Assembly (NCBI RefSeq): GCF_000164865.1
Contig: NC_014618.1
Coordinates: 4,154,001-4,218,000 of the forward strand
Length of the DNA: 64,000 nt
Source of the DNA: [Enterobacter] lignolyticus SCF1
GTDB lineage: Bacteria > Pseudomonadota > Gammaproteobacteria > Enterobacterales > Enterobacteriaceae
Reading direction: 5' to 3'
The position numbers and the translations under genes are program-made. Shown piece after piece: positions 36,942 through 46,193 of this stretch (position 1 is the first letter of the stretch; the number at the start of each line of letters is the position of its first letter). The notes beneath the pieces are model-generated. The model was not told where the DNA came from. It did no database searches and saw only the letters and a program-made list of their open reading frames with translations.

Positions 36942-37364
36942 TTAGTGGCGAACGCCGTCGTCATCTTCATCGATGTAATCGTCGTCTTCGTCATCACCGT
37001 CTTCGCCGTTCGGATCTTCGAAGTAGGTGCCCCAGCCGTCGTATTCAACGCCGAATTTTTCCGCCAGGTTCATCAGTTGCTCAACCTGCGCATCGATAAT
37101 GTCAGCGTTAAGCGCACACTCGCTGAGCGCGTCGCAGCAGATAACCACGTCGCCCTCCTCCACTTCCAGCTCTTCCGGCTCCGTCACCTCATAGCCCAGC
37201 TTGAAGACTTCTACCGCCACTTTCTCCAGCGTGTCGAAATCGTCGGCGGAGAAGTGGTGCTCGATGGTGTACAGCGCATCCGGATCGCTGCCATCTTCCA
37301 GTAACTCTTCAATAATCAGACGCGTTTCTTCGCGCTGCTCTTCCAGGTGTTCCGGGTTTGCCAT
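36942..37364 (-). CDS. rraB: RNase E inhibitor RraB
   Basis: A 140-residue acidic protein that binds RNase E and changes degradosome composition. It starts MANPEHLEEQREETRLIIEE and ends in an acidic tail (DDEDDDYIDEDDD). I chose the ATG at 37364; 38 upstream codons in the same frame overlap the argI control region and are not conserved. It is divergent from argI. Confidence 0.93.
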   Translation of the reverse strand: MANPEHLEEQREETRLIIEELLEDGSDPDALYTIEHHFSADDFDTLEKVAVEVFKLGYEVTEPEELEVEEGDVVICCDALSECALNADIIDAQVEQLMNLAEKFGVEYDGWGTYFEDPNGEDGDDEDDDYIDEDDDGVRH

Positions 37365-37461
37365 AGCTCGTTCCTCATAATGTGCGGCAGATACCTCTAT
37401 TTTCACATACCGCAGACAATGCCTCCACTTTTCCGATAAAGAATTGTGAATCGGGGTTGCA

Positions 37462-37500
37462 AATGAATAATCATCCATATAAAGTGAATTTTAATTCAAC
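37462..37500 (+). promoter_or_regulatory. Tandem ARG boxes for argI
   Basis: Two 18-bp ArgR sites with the usual 3-bp spacing: AATGAATAATCATCCATA (37462-37479) and AGTGAATTTTAATTCAAC (37483-37500). The second is an almost perfect palindrome. Their distance from the argI start (28 bp) suits repression by the ArgR-arginine hexamer. Confidence 0.9.
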
Positions 37501-37527
37501 AAGTGGCCTTAGCCATGTGAGGGAAAC

Positions 37528-38532
37528 ATGTCTGCGTTATATCAGAAGCATTTCTTGAAGTTACTGGATTTTACCCCTGCGCAAATCAACCACCTGATCG
37601 CGCTCGCCGCAACGCTCAAAGCCGATAAGAAAAGCGGTAATGAGGTGCCAAAACTGACCGGTAAAAACATCGCGCTCATCTTCGAAAAAGACTCTACTCG
37701 CACACGATGCTCTTTCGAAGTTGCCGCATACGATCAAGGCGCCCACGTCACTTACCTCGGCTGCAGCGGCAGCCAGATTGGCCATAAAGAATCGATTAAA
37801 GACACCGCCCGGGTGCTGGGCCGGATGTACGACGGTATCCAGTACCGCGGCCACGGCCAGGAGGTTGTCGAAACCCTCGCCGAATTCGCGGGCGTGCCGG
37901 TGTGGAACGGACTGACCAACGAATTCCACCCCACGCAGCTGCTGGCCGACCTGCTAACCATGCAGGAACATCTGCCGGGCAAGGCGTTCAACGAGATGAC
38001 GCTGGTCTACGCGGGCGATGCGCGCAACAACATGGGCAACTCCATGCTGGAAGCCGCCGCGCTGACCGGGCTGGATTTACGCCTGGTCGCCCCGCGGGCC
38101 TGCTGGCCCCAGGAGAGCCTGGTGGCGGAATGCACGGCGCTGGCGCAAAAGAACGGCGGTAATATCACCCTGACGGAAGATATCGCCGCGGGCGTGAAGG
38201 GCGCGGACTTCATCTATACCGACGTGTGGGTGTCGATGGGCGAGGCGAAATCGATGTGGGCCGAGCGTATTGCGCTGCTGCGCGGCTATCAGGTGAATAA
38301 GCAGATGATGGCGCTGACCGGCAACCCGCAGGTGAAGTTCCTGCACTGCCTGCCCGCCTTCCATGACGATCAGACGACGCTCGGCAAACAGATGGCCGCA
38401 GAGTACGGCCTGCACGGCGGCATGGAGGTCACCGACGAGGTGTTTGAATCCGCCGCCAGCATCGTCTTCGATCAGGCGGAAAACCGCATGCACACCATCA
38501 AAGCGGTGATGGTGGCGACGCTGGCGAAGTAA
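37528..38532 (+). CDS. argI: Ornithine carbamoyltransferase (anabolic)
   Basis: A 334-residue OTCase that makes citrulline from ornithine and carbamoyl phosphate for arginine synthesis. Carbamoyl-phosphate site: EKDSTRTRC near residue 52; the HPTQLLADLLTMQEH and FLHCLPAFHD motifs bind substrate. Two ARG boxes sit upstream and it has its own promoter, so it is the arginine-repressed biosynthetic copy. A second OTCase (arcB) lies 3.3 kb downstream within the arc operon. Confidence 0.95.
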   Translation: MSALYQKHFLKLLDFTPAQINHLIALAATLKADKKSGNEVPKLTGKNIALIFEKDSTRTRCSFEVAAYDQGAHVTYLGCSGSQIGHKESIKDTARVLGRMYDGIQYRGHGQEVVETLAEFAGVPVWNGLTNEFHPTQLLADLLTMQEHLPGKAFNEMTLVYAGDARNNMGNSMLEAAALTGLDLRLVAPRACWPQESLVAECTALAQKNGGNITLTEDIAAGVKGADFIYTDVWVSMGEAKSMWAERIALLRGYQVNKQMMALTGNPQVKFLHCLPAFHDDQTTLGKQMAAEYGLHGGMEVTDEVFESAASIVFDQAENRMHTIKAVMVATLAK

Positions 38533-38548
38533 TTTTCCTTCCCCCTAA

Positions 38549-38571
38549 CCCTCTCCCGAACAGGGAGAGGG
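38549..38571. repeat. Dispersed palindrome copy 2
   Basis: Arms CCCTCTCCC and GGGAGAGGG around a five-base loop, 17 bases after the argI stop and next to the convergent yjgK. Member of the four-copy family in this window. Confidence 0.7.
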
Positions 38572-38578
38572 GACACAC

Positions 38579-39031
38579 TTAAGCCACCAGCATTTTCACC
38601 ACGGCTTTGCGCACTTTGGCGGGCGCGCCGACCACGCACAGCGGTTTATGCACTTCACCGGGATAAAACACCACAAAGTCGCCTTCGTTAAGCACCACGG
38701 TTTTCTCCTGCGCGCCCTGGGCTAAAAAAGCGATGTCTTTATCCGCCAGCCAGTCGGTGTCGGGTTGCCCGGCGGGCTGCGTGCTGAAGGTCATCCCCTC
38801 CTGGCCTTTGAGGACAATCTGAATATCCAGATAGCGGGCATGGTACTCCGCGCGGCGCTGGGCGAAAGGCTCGGTCGTATCTTCCGAAATAAGATAAAAG
38901 ACGCGGCTGCCGTCGATGTCGTGCTTGCCGAGCGGCGTGGCGTCGGTGACGTGCGCCTTGATGTGGTCGATAGCCTGACGCAGCTCCTGCGCCAGCCACG
39001 GCTGCAGATGGTGGATGTTGCCAACAATCAT
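38579..39031 (-). CDS. yjgK: YhcH/YjgK/YiaL family protein
   Basis: A 150-residue cupin-fold protein of the YhcH/EbgC/TabA group (DUF386). The metal-binding region reads EYHARYLDIQIVLKGQE and FYPGEVHKPL. Homologues include YhcH (sialic acid) and TabA (YjgK; toxin-antitoxin biofilm protein of E. coli), so sugar or stress roles are possible. Convergent with argI, as in E. coli. Confidence 0.88.
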   Translation of the reverse strand: MIVGNIHHLQPWLAQELRQAIDHIKAHVTDATPLGKHDIDGSRVFYLISEDTTEPFAQRRAEYHARYLDIQIVLKGQEGMTFSTQPAGQPDTDWLADKDIAFLAQGAQEKTVVLNEGDFVVFYPGEVHKPLCVVGAPAKVRKAVVKMLVA

Positions 39032-39698
39032 GGAAAACCCCTTAAATAAAACAACGTTTCATTTTGTGAGTTATACGCCAGATAACGGCGGCCATACCAC
39101 TACTTTTTACCGCACTTTTGCGCCAGCGCATGTTTATTGCCGTCGCTGTTAAAAAGCTGTTAATCCTCCGCCGCAGTTTATGCAGGGGTTATGCATAACC
39201 TTTTCCCCTCTCTTCACCCCGAGCTTTACAACCCGCTGATTTTATACTGCTTATGCAAAATCCCGGCGCAGCCTCACAGTTTTCCTATCGCTGGATTTCA
39301 CGTTTTAATGCAATAATTATCTTCAGAATCTACTCACCCTTAAAATAAATAAATCACGTCTCTGCATAACCATGCATGGAGTAAATATTATTTAATAAAA
39401 ATCAATATGTTAGTAAATTTAAAATATTTAACGGCCGCCACAAAGCATTAACAACCAGGAATAACATCCTGCATTAATGCTTATGCATTCATTTGGCACC
39501 AGGCATTAAATTAATATTCTCTGACCTCGCTCATATAAATTAAAGTTGATTTTTAAATCCTGATTTCCCGTGACCACCCTCACATTATCCAGCGCTAAAA
39601 GACTCGACTATTGCATCCGAAATTCATTACTCACCACGACTACGAATAAGTATTCGCAGCCACCCTTTTTATTCTGAAAAAACGTTAAGGGAATAATT
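39032..39698 (+). promoter_or_regulatory. 667-bp AT-rich control region of the arc operon
   Basis: No gene is visible. It holds two 18-bp ArgR-like sites, TCTGCATAACCATGCATG (39361-39378) and AATGCTTATGCATTCATT (39476-39493), a CRP-like site CGTGACCACCCTCACA (39569-39584), and a perfect 14-bp palindrome GGTTATGCATAACC (39187-39200). A good ribosome site AAGGGAATAATT precedes arcA. The region also serves yjgK on the other strand. Control by arginine and catabolite state is inferred. Confidence 0.6.
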
Positions 39699-40919
39699 AT
39701 GGATAAGCATTATGTCGGTTCTGAAATCGGCCAATTACGTAGCGTAATGCTGCATCGCCCTAATTTAAGTTTAAAAAGACTGACGCCTTCAAATTGCCAG
39801 GAACTGCTCTTTGACGACGTGCTTTCGGTCGAACGCGCCGGTGAGGAACACGACGTTTTCGCGAACACGTTACGCCAGCAGGGCATTGAGGTATTGCTGT
39901 TGACCGACCTGTTAACCGAAACGCTGGACATTGCGGATGCCAAGGGATGGCTGCTGGATACCCAGGTCTCCGACTACCGTCTGGGGCCGACCTTCGCCTC
40001 TGACGTACGCGGCTGGCTGGCCGACCTTTCCCACCGCGAACTGGCGCGCCATTTAACCGGCGGCGTCACCTATGGCGAAATCCCGGCCTCGATTCAAAAT
40101 ATGGTTGTCGATACCCACGACGTGAATGACTTTATTATGAAGCCATTACCCAACCATTTATTTACCCGTGATACCTCCTGCTGGATTTATAACGGCGTAT
40201 CGATTAACCCGATGGCCAAACCGGCCCGCCAGCGTGAAACAAATAACCTGCGGGCGATTTATCGCTGGCATCCTAAATTTGCCGATGGAGAATTTATTAA
40301 ATATTTCGGCGACGACAATATTAATTATGACCACGCCACTCTGGAAGGTGGCGACGTGCTGGTCATTGGCCGCGGCGCGGTATTAATCGGTATGTCGGAA
40401 CGCACCACGCCGCAGGGGGTGGAATTCCTCGCCGCCTCGCTATTCAAACACCGCCAGGCCGAACGGGTGATCGCCATTGAGCTGCCGAAACACCGCTCCT
40501 GCATGCACCTCGACACCGTGATGACCCACATCGATATCGACATCTTCTCGGTGTACCCGGAAGTGGTGCGCCAGGACGCCCAGTGCTGGACGCTGACTCC
40601 GGACGGCCGCGGCGGCATCAAGCGCACTCAGGAAAGCACCCTGCTGCACGCCATTGAGAAAGCGCTGGGCATCGATCAGGTCCGCCTCATCACCACCGGC
40701 GGCGACGCCTTTGAAGCCGAACGCGAGCAGTGGAACGACGCCAACAACGTGCTGACCCTGCGCCCGGGCGTCGTGGTGGGCTACGAGCGCAACATCTGGA
40801 CCAACGAGAAGTACGACAAAGCCGGGATCACCGTGCTGCCCATTCCGGGCGACGAGCTGGGACGCGGGCGCGGCGGCGCGCGCTGCATGAGCTGCCCGCT
40901 GGAACGCGACGGAATTTAA
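39699..40919 (+). CDS. arcA: Arginine deiminase ArcA
   Basis: A 406-residue enzyme converting arginine to citrulline and ammonia. The catalytic cysteine is in the C-terminal GGARCMSCPLERD; the other family motifs are EGGDVLVIGRG and HLDTVMTHID. It is the first gene of the arc (ADI) operon, which makes ATP from arginine and raises pH in anaerobic or acidic conditions. Eleven bases separate it from arcC. Confidence 0.95.
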   Translation: MDKHYVGSEIGQLRSVMLHRPNLSLKRLTPSNCQELLFDDVLSVERAGEEHDVFANTLRQQGIEVLLLTDLLTETLDIADAKGWLLDTQVSDYRLGPTFASDVRGWLADLSHRELARHLTGGVTYGEIPASIQNMVVDTHDVNDFIMKPLPNHLFTRDTSCWIYNGVSINPMAKPARQRETNNLRAIYRWHPKFADGEFIKYFGDDNINYDHATLEGGDVLVIGRGAVLIGMSERTTPQGVEFLAASLFKHRQAERVIAIELPKHRSCMHLDTVMTHIDIDIFSVYPEVVRQDAQCWTLTPDGRGGIKRTQESTLLHAIEKALGIDQVRLITTGGDAFEAEREQWNDANNVLTLRPGVVVGYERNIWTNEKYDKAGITVLPIPGDELGRGRGGARCMSCPLERDGI

Positions 40920-40930
40920 GGAGGATGACC

Positions 40931-41839
40931 ATGACTAAACCCACTCTGGTCGTCGCCCTCGGCGGCAACGCGCTGCTCAAACGCGGCGAACCGCTGGAAG
41001 CGGAGATCCAGCGCAAAAACATCGAACTGGCGGCCAAAACCATCGCCGGGCTCACCGAACAGTGGCGCGTGGTGCTGGTGCACGGCAACGGGCCGCAGGT
41101 CGGCCTGCTGGCGCTACAAAACAGCGCCTACGACAAGGTGACGCCCTACCCGCTCGACATCCTCGGCGCCGAAAGCCAGGGAATGATCGGCTACATGCTG
41201 CAGCAGGCGCTGAAAAACCACCTGCCGCAGCGCGAGGTCAGCGTGCTGCTGACCCAGGTCGAGGTCTGCCCGTCGGACCCGGCCTTCCGGCACCCGACCA
41301 AGTACATCGGCCCGGTCTACGAGCAGGCGCAGGCCGAGGCGCTGAGCGCGGAGAAAGGCTGGACCTTTAAAGCCGACGGCCTGTGGTTCCGCCGCGTGGT
41401 GCCTTCGCCGCAGCCCCAGCGCATCGTCGAGCGCGACGCGATAAGCGCGCTTATCGCCCGCGATCACCTGGTTATCTGCAACGGCGGCGGCGGCGTGCCG
41501 GTCGTCGAGAAGGCCGACGGCTACCACGGCATTGAGGCGGTGATCGATAAGGACCTCTCCGCGGCGCTGCTGGCCCAGCAGATCGAGGCCGATGCGCTGC
41601 TGATCCTCACCGACGCCGACGCCGTGTACCTCGACTGGGGCACGCCGTCGCAGCGCCCGCTGGCGCAGATAAGCCCGGAGCAGCTCAACGGCATGCGGTT
41701 TGACGCGGGGTCGATGGGGCCGAAAGTCGCCGCCTGCAGCCGCTTCGTCGAACGCTGCAACGGCATCGCCGGCATCGGCGCGCTGGCCGATGGCGCCGCC
41801 ATTCTGGCGGGCGACAAAGGAACCCTGATTCGCCAGTAA
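40931..41839 (+). CDS. arcC: Carbamate kinase ArcC
   Basis: A 302-residue kinase that makes ATP from carbamoyl phosphate and ADP, the last step of the ADI pathway. Motifs: VVALGGNALLKRG at the start, VHGNGPQVG, CNGGGGVPV. The start is set at ATG 40931, six bases after AGGAGG; an ATG at 40925 is too close to that site. Confidence 0.94.
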   Translation: MTKPTLVVALGGNALLKRGEPLEAEIQRKNIELAAKTIAGLTEQWRVVLVHGNGPQVGLLALQNSAYDKVTPYPLDILGAESQGMIGYMLQQALKNHLPQREVSVLLTQVEVCPSDPAFRHPTKYIGPVYEQAQAEALSAEKGWTFKADGLWFRRVVPSPQPQRIVERDAISALIARDHLVICNGGGGVPVVEKADGYHGIEAVIDKDLSAALLAQQIEADALLILTDADAVYLDWGTPSQRPLAQISPEQLNGMRFDAGSMGPKVAACSRFVERCNGIAGIGALADGAAILAGDKGTLIRQ

Positions 41840-41872
41840 TTTTCTCCCCCTCATTTTAAAAAGGATTTACCC

Positions 41873-42877
41873 ATGACCATTAACCTGAAAAACCGCAGCT
41901 TTTTGAAGCTGCTCGACTATACCCCGGCGGAAATCCAGTACCTGATCGATCTGGCGATGGAGCTGAAGGCCGCCAAGCGGGCCGGGCGGGAAAAACAGAC
42001 CATGAAGGGCAAAAACATCGCCCTGATCTTCGAAAAAACCTCCACCCGCACCCGCTGCGCCTTCGAGGTCGGCGCCTTCGATCAGGGCGCGCAGGTGACC
42101 TATCTCGGCCCAAGCGGCTCGCAGATAGGGCATAAGGAGTCAATGAAGGACACCGCTCGCGTGCTCGGCCGCATGTATGACGGCATCGAGTATCGCGGCT
42201 ACGGCCAGCAGATTGTCGAGGAGCTGGGCAAATACGCGGGCGTACCGGTGTGGAACGGGCTGACCGACGAATTCCACCCGACGCAAATCCTGGCCGACCT
42301 GATGACCATGCTGGAGCACGCACCGGGCAAAACCCTGCCGCAGCTCAGCTTTGCCTACCTCGGCGATGCGCGCAACAACATGGGCAACTCGCTGATGGTC
42401 GGCGCCGCCAAGATGGGGATGGACATCCGTCTGGTCGCGCCAAAATCGTTCTGGCCGGATGACGCGCTGGTGAAACAGTGCCTTGCCATCGGCGAAGAGA
42501 CCGGCGCGCGCATCCTGCTGACCGACAGCGTTGAAGAGGGCGTGCACGGCGTGGATTTCCTCTACACCGACGTCTGGGTCTCGATGGGCGAGCCGAAGGA
42601 GGCCTGGGCCGAACGCGTCAGCCTGATGACCCCGTATCAGATAAACCAGCGCACGATCGACGCCACCGGCAATCCGAACGTCAAGTTCATGCACTGCCTC
42701 CCGGCCTTCCATAACGCGGACACCGCCGTCGGGCGTGAAATCGAAGCGGCGTACGGCCTGCAAGGGCTGGAAGTTACCGAAGAGGTGTTCGAGTCGGCGC
42801 ACGCCATCGTCTTCGACGAGGCGGAAAACCGTATGCACACCATTAAGGCGGTCATGGTGGCGACCCTCGGCGACTAA
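41873..42877 (+). CDS. arcB: Catabolic ornithine carbamoyltransferase ArcB
   Basis: A 334-residue OTCase with EKTSTRTRC and FMHCLPAFHN motifs, closely related in length and sequence to argI 3.3 kb upstream. Lying in arcA-arcC-arcB-arcD, it runs in the degradative direction (citrulline to ornithine plus carbamoyl phosphate). The pair looks like an old duplication with divergence of regulation. Confidence 0.93.
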   Translation: MTINLKNRSFLKLLDYTPAEIQYLIDLAMELKAAKRAGREKQTMKGKNIALIFEKTSTRTRCAFEVGAFDQGAQVTYLGPSGSQIGHKESMKDTARVLGRMYDGIEYRGYGQQIVEELGKYAGVPVWNGLTDEFHPTQILADLMTMLEHAPGKTLPQLSFAYLGDARNNMGNSLMVGAAKMGMDIRLVAPKSFWPDDALVKQCLAIGEETGARILLTDSVEEGVHGVDFLYTDVWVSMGEPKEAWAERVSLMTPYQINQRTIDATGNPNVKFMHCLPAFHNADTAVGREIEAAYGLQGLEVTEEVFESAHAIVFDEAENRMHTIKAVMVATLGD

Positions 42878-42942
42878 CCCCGGAGCTGGGCGCGGCGTCG
42901 GCTGCGCCCTCCTTCTGACCCAATGAGGACAGGAGAATAATC

Positions 42943-44412
42943 ATGGCGGATGTAACTCACGGCGATGCGGATGCCGCAGCCGAAAGCAGTGAAAAAAAAC
43001 TTGGGCTTAGCGCGCTGGTGGCGCTGGTGGTCGGCTCGATGATCGGCGGCGGGGTGTTCAGCCTGCCGCAAAACTTTGCCTCAGTGGCCTCGCCCGGCGC
43101 GCTGATCGTCGGCTGGGTCATTACCGGCATCGGCATGCTGTGTCTGGCCTTTATCTATCAAAACCTCAGCGCCCGCTGCCCGGAGCTGGATGGCGGGATC
43201 TACAGCTACGCCCGCGCCGGGTTCGGCGACTTTATCGGTTTTCAGTCCGCGTGGGGGTACTGGTTCTCCGCGTGGCTTGGCAACGTTTCGTATGCGGTGC
43301 TGCTGTTCAGCGCCATCAGCTTTTTCATGCCGGTGTTCGGCGACGGCAACAACCTGGCGTCAATTATCGGCGCTTCGGTGGTGCTGTGGCTGGTGCATAC
43401 CCTAGTGCTGCGCGGCGTGCGTGAAGCGGCGTGGATCAACACCATTCTGACCATCATCAAGGTGCTGGTGCTGATTATCTTCATCATCGCGGTGCTGATC
43501 GCCTTTCGTCTTGGCGTGCTAAGCGCCGACTTCTGGGGACGGATGATGCAGGTGGACGGCAGCCATCCGGACCTGTTCAACCAGGTGAAGAACACCATGC
43601 TGGTCACCACCTGGGTGTTCATCGGCATTGAGGGCGCGACCGTGGTGTCAGCGCGCGCGGCGAAGCGCAGCGATATCGGTAAAGCCACGGTCACCGGGCT
43701 GCTGGGGGCACTGGCTATCTACGTGCTGGTCAGCGTGCTGTCGATGGGCATTCTCGACCAGGCCTCGCTGGCCGGGCTGAAAAACCCGTCGATGGCGGGC
43801 GTACTGGAAAGCGTGGTCGGCCCGTGGGGCGCGAAGTTCGTCGCTGGCGGCGTGGTACTGTCGGTGGCCGGGGCGCTGCTCGCCTGGACGCTGTTCGCCG
43901 CCGAGCTGCCGAAAGTCGCCGCCCAGGACGGCGTTTTCCCGGAAATCTTCGCCCGGGAGAATGCGCGCAACTCGCCGTCGGTGGCGCTGTGGATAACCAA
44001 CGGGCTGGTGCAGATCTTTTTACTGCTGACGCTGTTTTACTCCGCGGGCTACCAGGCGCTGTTCTCCATCGCCACCGCCGCCATTCTGCCGCCCTACCTG
44101 TTCAGCGCCGCCTACGGCCTGAAGCTGGTGTGGACCAAAGAGCGCTATCAGGACGGCGAAAGCCGCAGCAAAGACCTCATCGTTGCGCTTATCGCCACGG
44201 TGTATGGCTTCTGGCTGTGCTATGCCGCGGGCAGTTCGATGCTGCTGAGCTCGCTGCTGTTCGTTCCCGGCGCGGTGATTTACATCGCCAAAAAACGGAT
44301 CAACCGGCAGCGCTGCTTTAACCGTATCGAGTGGGTGGTGCTGGTTGCCCTCGCGGCGGTCGCCCTCTACACGGCGATCCTGCTTTCGCAAGGGGCGATT
44401 TCGCTGACCTGA
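42943..44412 (+). CDS. arcD: Arginine/ornithine antiporter ArcD
   Basis: A 489-residue amino-acid/polyamine/organocation (APC) transporter with about 12 to 13 membrane segments. The first helix holds the family motif GLSALVALVVGSMIGGGVFS. It imports arginine in exchange for ornithine, so it supplies and empties the ADI pathway. Last gene before a terminator. Confidence 0.92.
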   Translation: MADVTHGDADAAAESSEKKLGLSALVALVVGSMIGGGVFSLPQNFASVASPGALIVGWVITGIGMLCLAFIYQNLSARCPELDGGIYSYARAGFGDFIGFQSAWGYWFSAWLGNVSYAVLLFSAISFFMPVFGDGNNLASIIGASVVLWLVHTLVLRGVREAAWINTILTIIKVLVLIIFIIAVLIAFRLGVLSADFWGRMMQVDGSHPDLFNQVKNTMLVTTWVFIGIEGATVVSARAAKRSDIGKATVTGLLGALAIYVLVSVLSMGILDQASLAGLKNPSMAGVLESVVGPWGAKFVAGGVVLSVAGALLAWTLFAAELPKVAAQDGVFPEIFARENARNSPSVALWITNGLVQIFLLLTLFYSAGYQALFSIATAAILPPYLFSAAYGLKLVWTKERYQDGESRSKDLIVALIATVYGFWLCYAAGSSMLLSSLLFVPGAVIYIAKKRINRQRCFNRIEWVVLVALAAVALYTAILLSQGAISLT

Positions 44413-44421
44413 CGCGCAACG

Positions 44422-44440
44422 CGCCTCTGCGGAGGCGTTT
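44422..44440 (+). terminator. Terminator of the arc operon
   Basis: Stem CGCCTC / GAGGCG with loop TGCG is followed by TTTTG, ten bases after the arcD stop. Confidence 0.75.
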
Positions 44441-44523
44441 TGCTGCTGTTTCCTTAATTACTAATAAAATCAGTCAGTAAGATGATTGATAGTCTGACAC
44501 ACTGTTTATCAATCAGGAACGAC

Positions 44524-45006
44524 ATGATGAAAATCGACCTTTCCACTTCGGAAAAAGAACAGCTCCAGCTCGCGGTTTGCCAGCGACTGGTTAACGAGCG
44601 CAGCTACCTGTCACAAGAGGAGCTCCGTCACGATCTCCGGCGTCACGGTTTTGACAGCATTAGCCAGTCCACCGTCTCCAGGCTGCTGAAGCTGCTCGGC
44701 GTCATAAAAATTAGAAATGCCAAAGGACAAAAAATTTATTCCGTGAATCCTCAGCTGCGCCCTGCTCCCAGCGCCGCGCGATCGATTGCAGAAATGGTGG
44801 TCAGCGTTGAGCATAACGACGAATTTATCCTTATCCACACCGCGGCGGGATACGGGCGCGCGGTCGCGCGCATTCTGGACTATCACGCTCTGCCGGAAAT
44901 TCTCGGCGTGGTGGCGGCCAGCAGTATCGTCTGGGTCGCGCCGCGCGACGTGAAGCGCACCGCCCTCATTCACAAGCAAATTAATTATTTACTTATGATG
45001 CATTAA
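44524..45006 (+). CDS. ArgR-family regulator adjacent to the arc operon
   Basis: A 160-residue ArgR paralogue. N-terminal winged helix with recognition helix SISQSTVSRLLKLLG; C-terminal oligomerisation and arginine-binding domain with HNDEFILIHTAAGYGRAVARIL. Chromosomal argR is elsewhere in enterobacteria, so this is a second, arc-linked copy, as found beside arc operons of Salmonella and relatives. It has its own AGGAA site. Whether it binds arginine in the usual way is uncertain: the GTxxGDDT motif of classical ArgR is replaced here by VVAASSIVWVAP. Confidence 0.88.
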   Translation: MMKIDLSTSEKEQLQLAVCQRLVNERSYLSQEELRHDLRRHGFDSISQSTVSRLLKLLGVIKIRNAKGQKIYSVNPQLRPAPSAARSIAEMVVSVEHNDEFILIHTAAGYGRAVARILDYHALPEILGVVAASSIVWVAPRDVKRTALIHKQINYLLMMH

Positions 45007-45105
45007 TATGCAGATATGACCGTTTGCTATTGCTAAAGTGTGCATTAATCGCTTGATCCGAAAATTGAGCTGCGTATAATGCCCGACAATTTGCCGGGAG
45101 GAAGC

Positions 45106-45243
45106 ATGGTCCAGTGTGTACGACATTCTGTCTTACCGCGTCTGAAAAAAGACGCCGGCCAGCCGTTTTTCTTTCCGTTGCTAAACCCATTCTCAAAGCC
45201 CCTTTTTAAGGGGCTTTTTTTTTGCCCAGGCGTCAGGAGATAG
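45106..45243 (+). CDS. pyrL: pyrBI leader peptide PyrL
   Basis: A 45-codon leader beginning MVQCVRHSVLPRLKKDAG, matching E. coli PyrL. It runs through the attenuator hairpin and ends two bases before the pyrB start. When UTP is low, RNA polymerase pauses in the U-rich stretch (TTTTTCTTTCC), the ribosome translating this leader catches up, and the terminator cannot form. The GGGAGGAAGC site upstream is strong. Confidence 0.92.
   Translation: MVQCVRHSVLPRLKKDAGQPFFFPLLNPFSKPLFKGLFFCPGVRR
45195..45223 (+). terminator. pyrBI attenuator
   Basis: Stem AAAGCCCC / GGGGCTTT followed by a run of T lies inside pyrL. It is the UTP-sensitive attenuation terminator for pyrB-pyrI. Confidence 0.92.
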
Positions 45244-45245
45244 AC

Positions 45246-46181
45246 ATGGCTAATCCGCTTTATCAAAAACATATCATTTCCATAAACGATCTCAGCCGCG
45301 AAGACCTTGAACTGGTGCTGGCGACAGCGGCTAAGCTGAAAGCCCACCCGCAGCCGGAGCTGCTCAAGCATAAGGTCATTGCCAGCTGCTTCTTTGAAGC
45401 CTCTACCCGCACCCGCCTGTCGTTTGAAACCTCCATGCACCGCCTCGGCGCGAGCGTAGTGGGCTTCTCCGACAGTGCCAACACCTCGCTGGGCAAAAAA
45501 GGCGAAACGCTGGCGGACACCATTTCGGTCATCAGCACCTATGTCGATGCCATCGTAATGCGCCACCCGCAGGAAGGGGCGGCACGCCTGGCGACCGAGT
45601 TCTCCGGCGGTATTCCGGTTCTGAACGCCGGGGACGGCGCGAACCAGCACCCCACGCAGACGCTGCTGGATCTGTTCACCATTCAGGAAACCCAGGGACG
45701 TCTGGAAAACCTGAGCGTGGCGATGGTCGGCGACCTGAAGTATGGCCGCACCGTCCACTCCCTGACCCAGGCGCTGGCCAAGTTCAACGGCAACCGCTTC
45801 TACTTTATCGCCCCGGACGCGCTGGCGATGCCGCAGTACATCCTCGATATGCTGGATGAAAAAGGCATTGCGTGGAGCCTGCACGGCGCCATTGAGGAGG
45901 TGATGGAAGAGGTGGACATTCTGTACATGACCCGCGTACAGAAAGAGCGTCTCGACCCGTCGGAGTACGCCAACGTCAAAGCCCAGTTCGTCCTGCGCGC
46001 GGCTGACCTCGAGGGCGCCCGCGCCAACATGAAGGTGCTGCATCCGCTGCCGCGCATTGATGAAATTACGCCCGATGTCGATAAAACGCCGCACGCCTGG
46101 TACTTCCAGCAGGCCGGTAACGGCATCTTCGCCCGCCAGGCGTTACTGGCACTGGTTTTGAACAGCGACATGGCACTGTAA
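45246..46181 (+). CDS. pyrB: Aspartate carbamoyltransferase catalytic subunit
   Basis: A 311-residue catalytic chain, the same length as in E. coli. It makes carbamoyl aspartate, the first committed pyrimidine intermediate. Carbamoyl-phosphate loop EASTRTRLSFE; HPTQTLLDLFTIQE; the 240s loop RVQKERLDPSEYAN. Start ATG 45246, just after pyrL. Confidence 0.96.
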   Translation: MANPLYQKHIISINDLSREDLELVLATAAKLKAHPQPELLKHKVIASCFFEASTRTRLSFETSMHRLGASVVGFSDSANTSLGKKGETLADTISVISTYVDAIVMRHPQEGAARLATEFSGGIPVLNAGDGANQHPTQTLLDLFTIQETQGRLENLSVAMVGDLKYGRTVHSLTQALAKFNGNRFYFIAPDALAMPQYILDMLDEKGIAWSLHGAIEEVMEEVDILYMTRVQKERLDPSEYANVKAQFVLRAADLEGARANMKVLHPLPRIDEITPDVDKTPHAWYFQQAGNGIFARQALLALVLNSDMAL

Positions 46182-46193
46182 GGGGAAAAGACA

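Noticed and set aside
39541..39560. FNR site before arcA
   Set aside because: TTGAT is present but the partner half (AAATC) does not fit the spacing; too weak to call.
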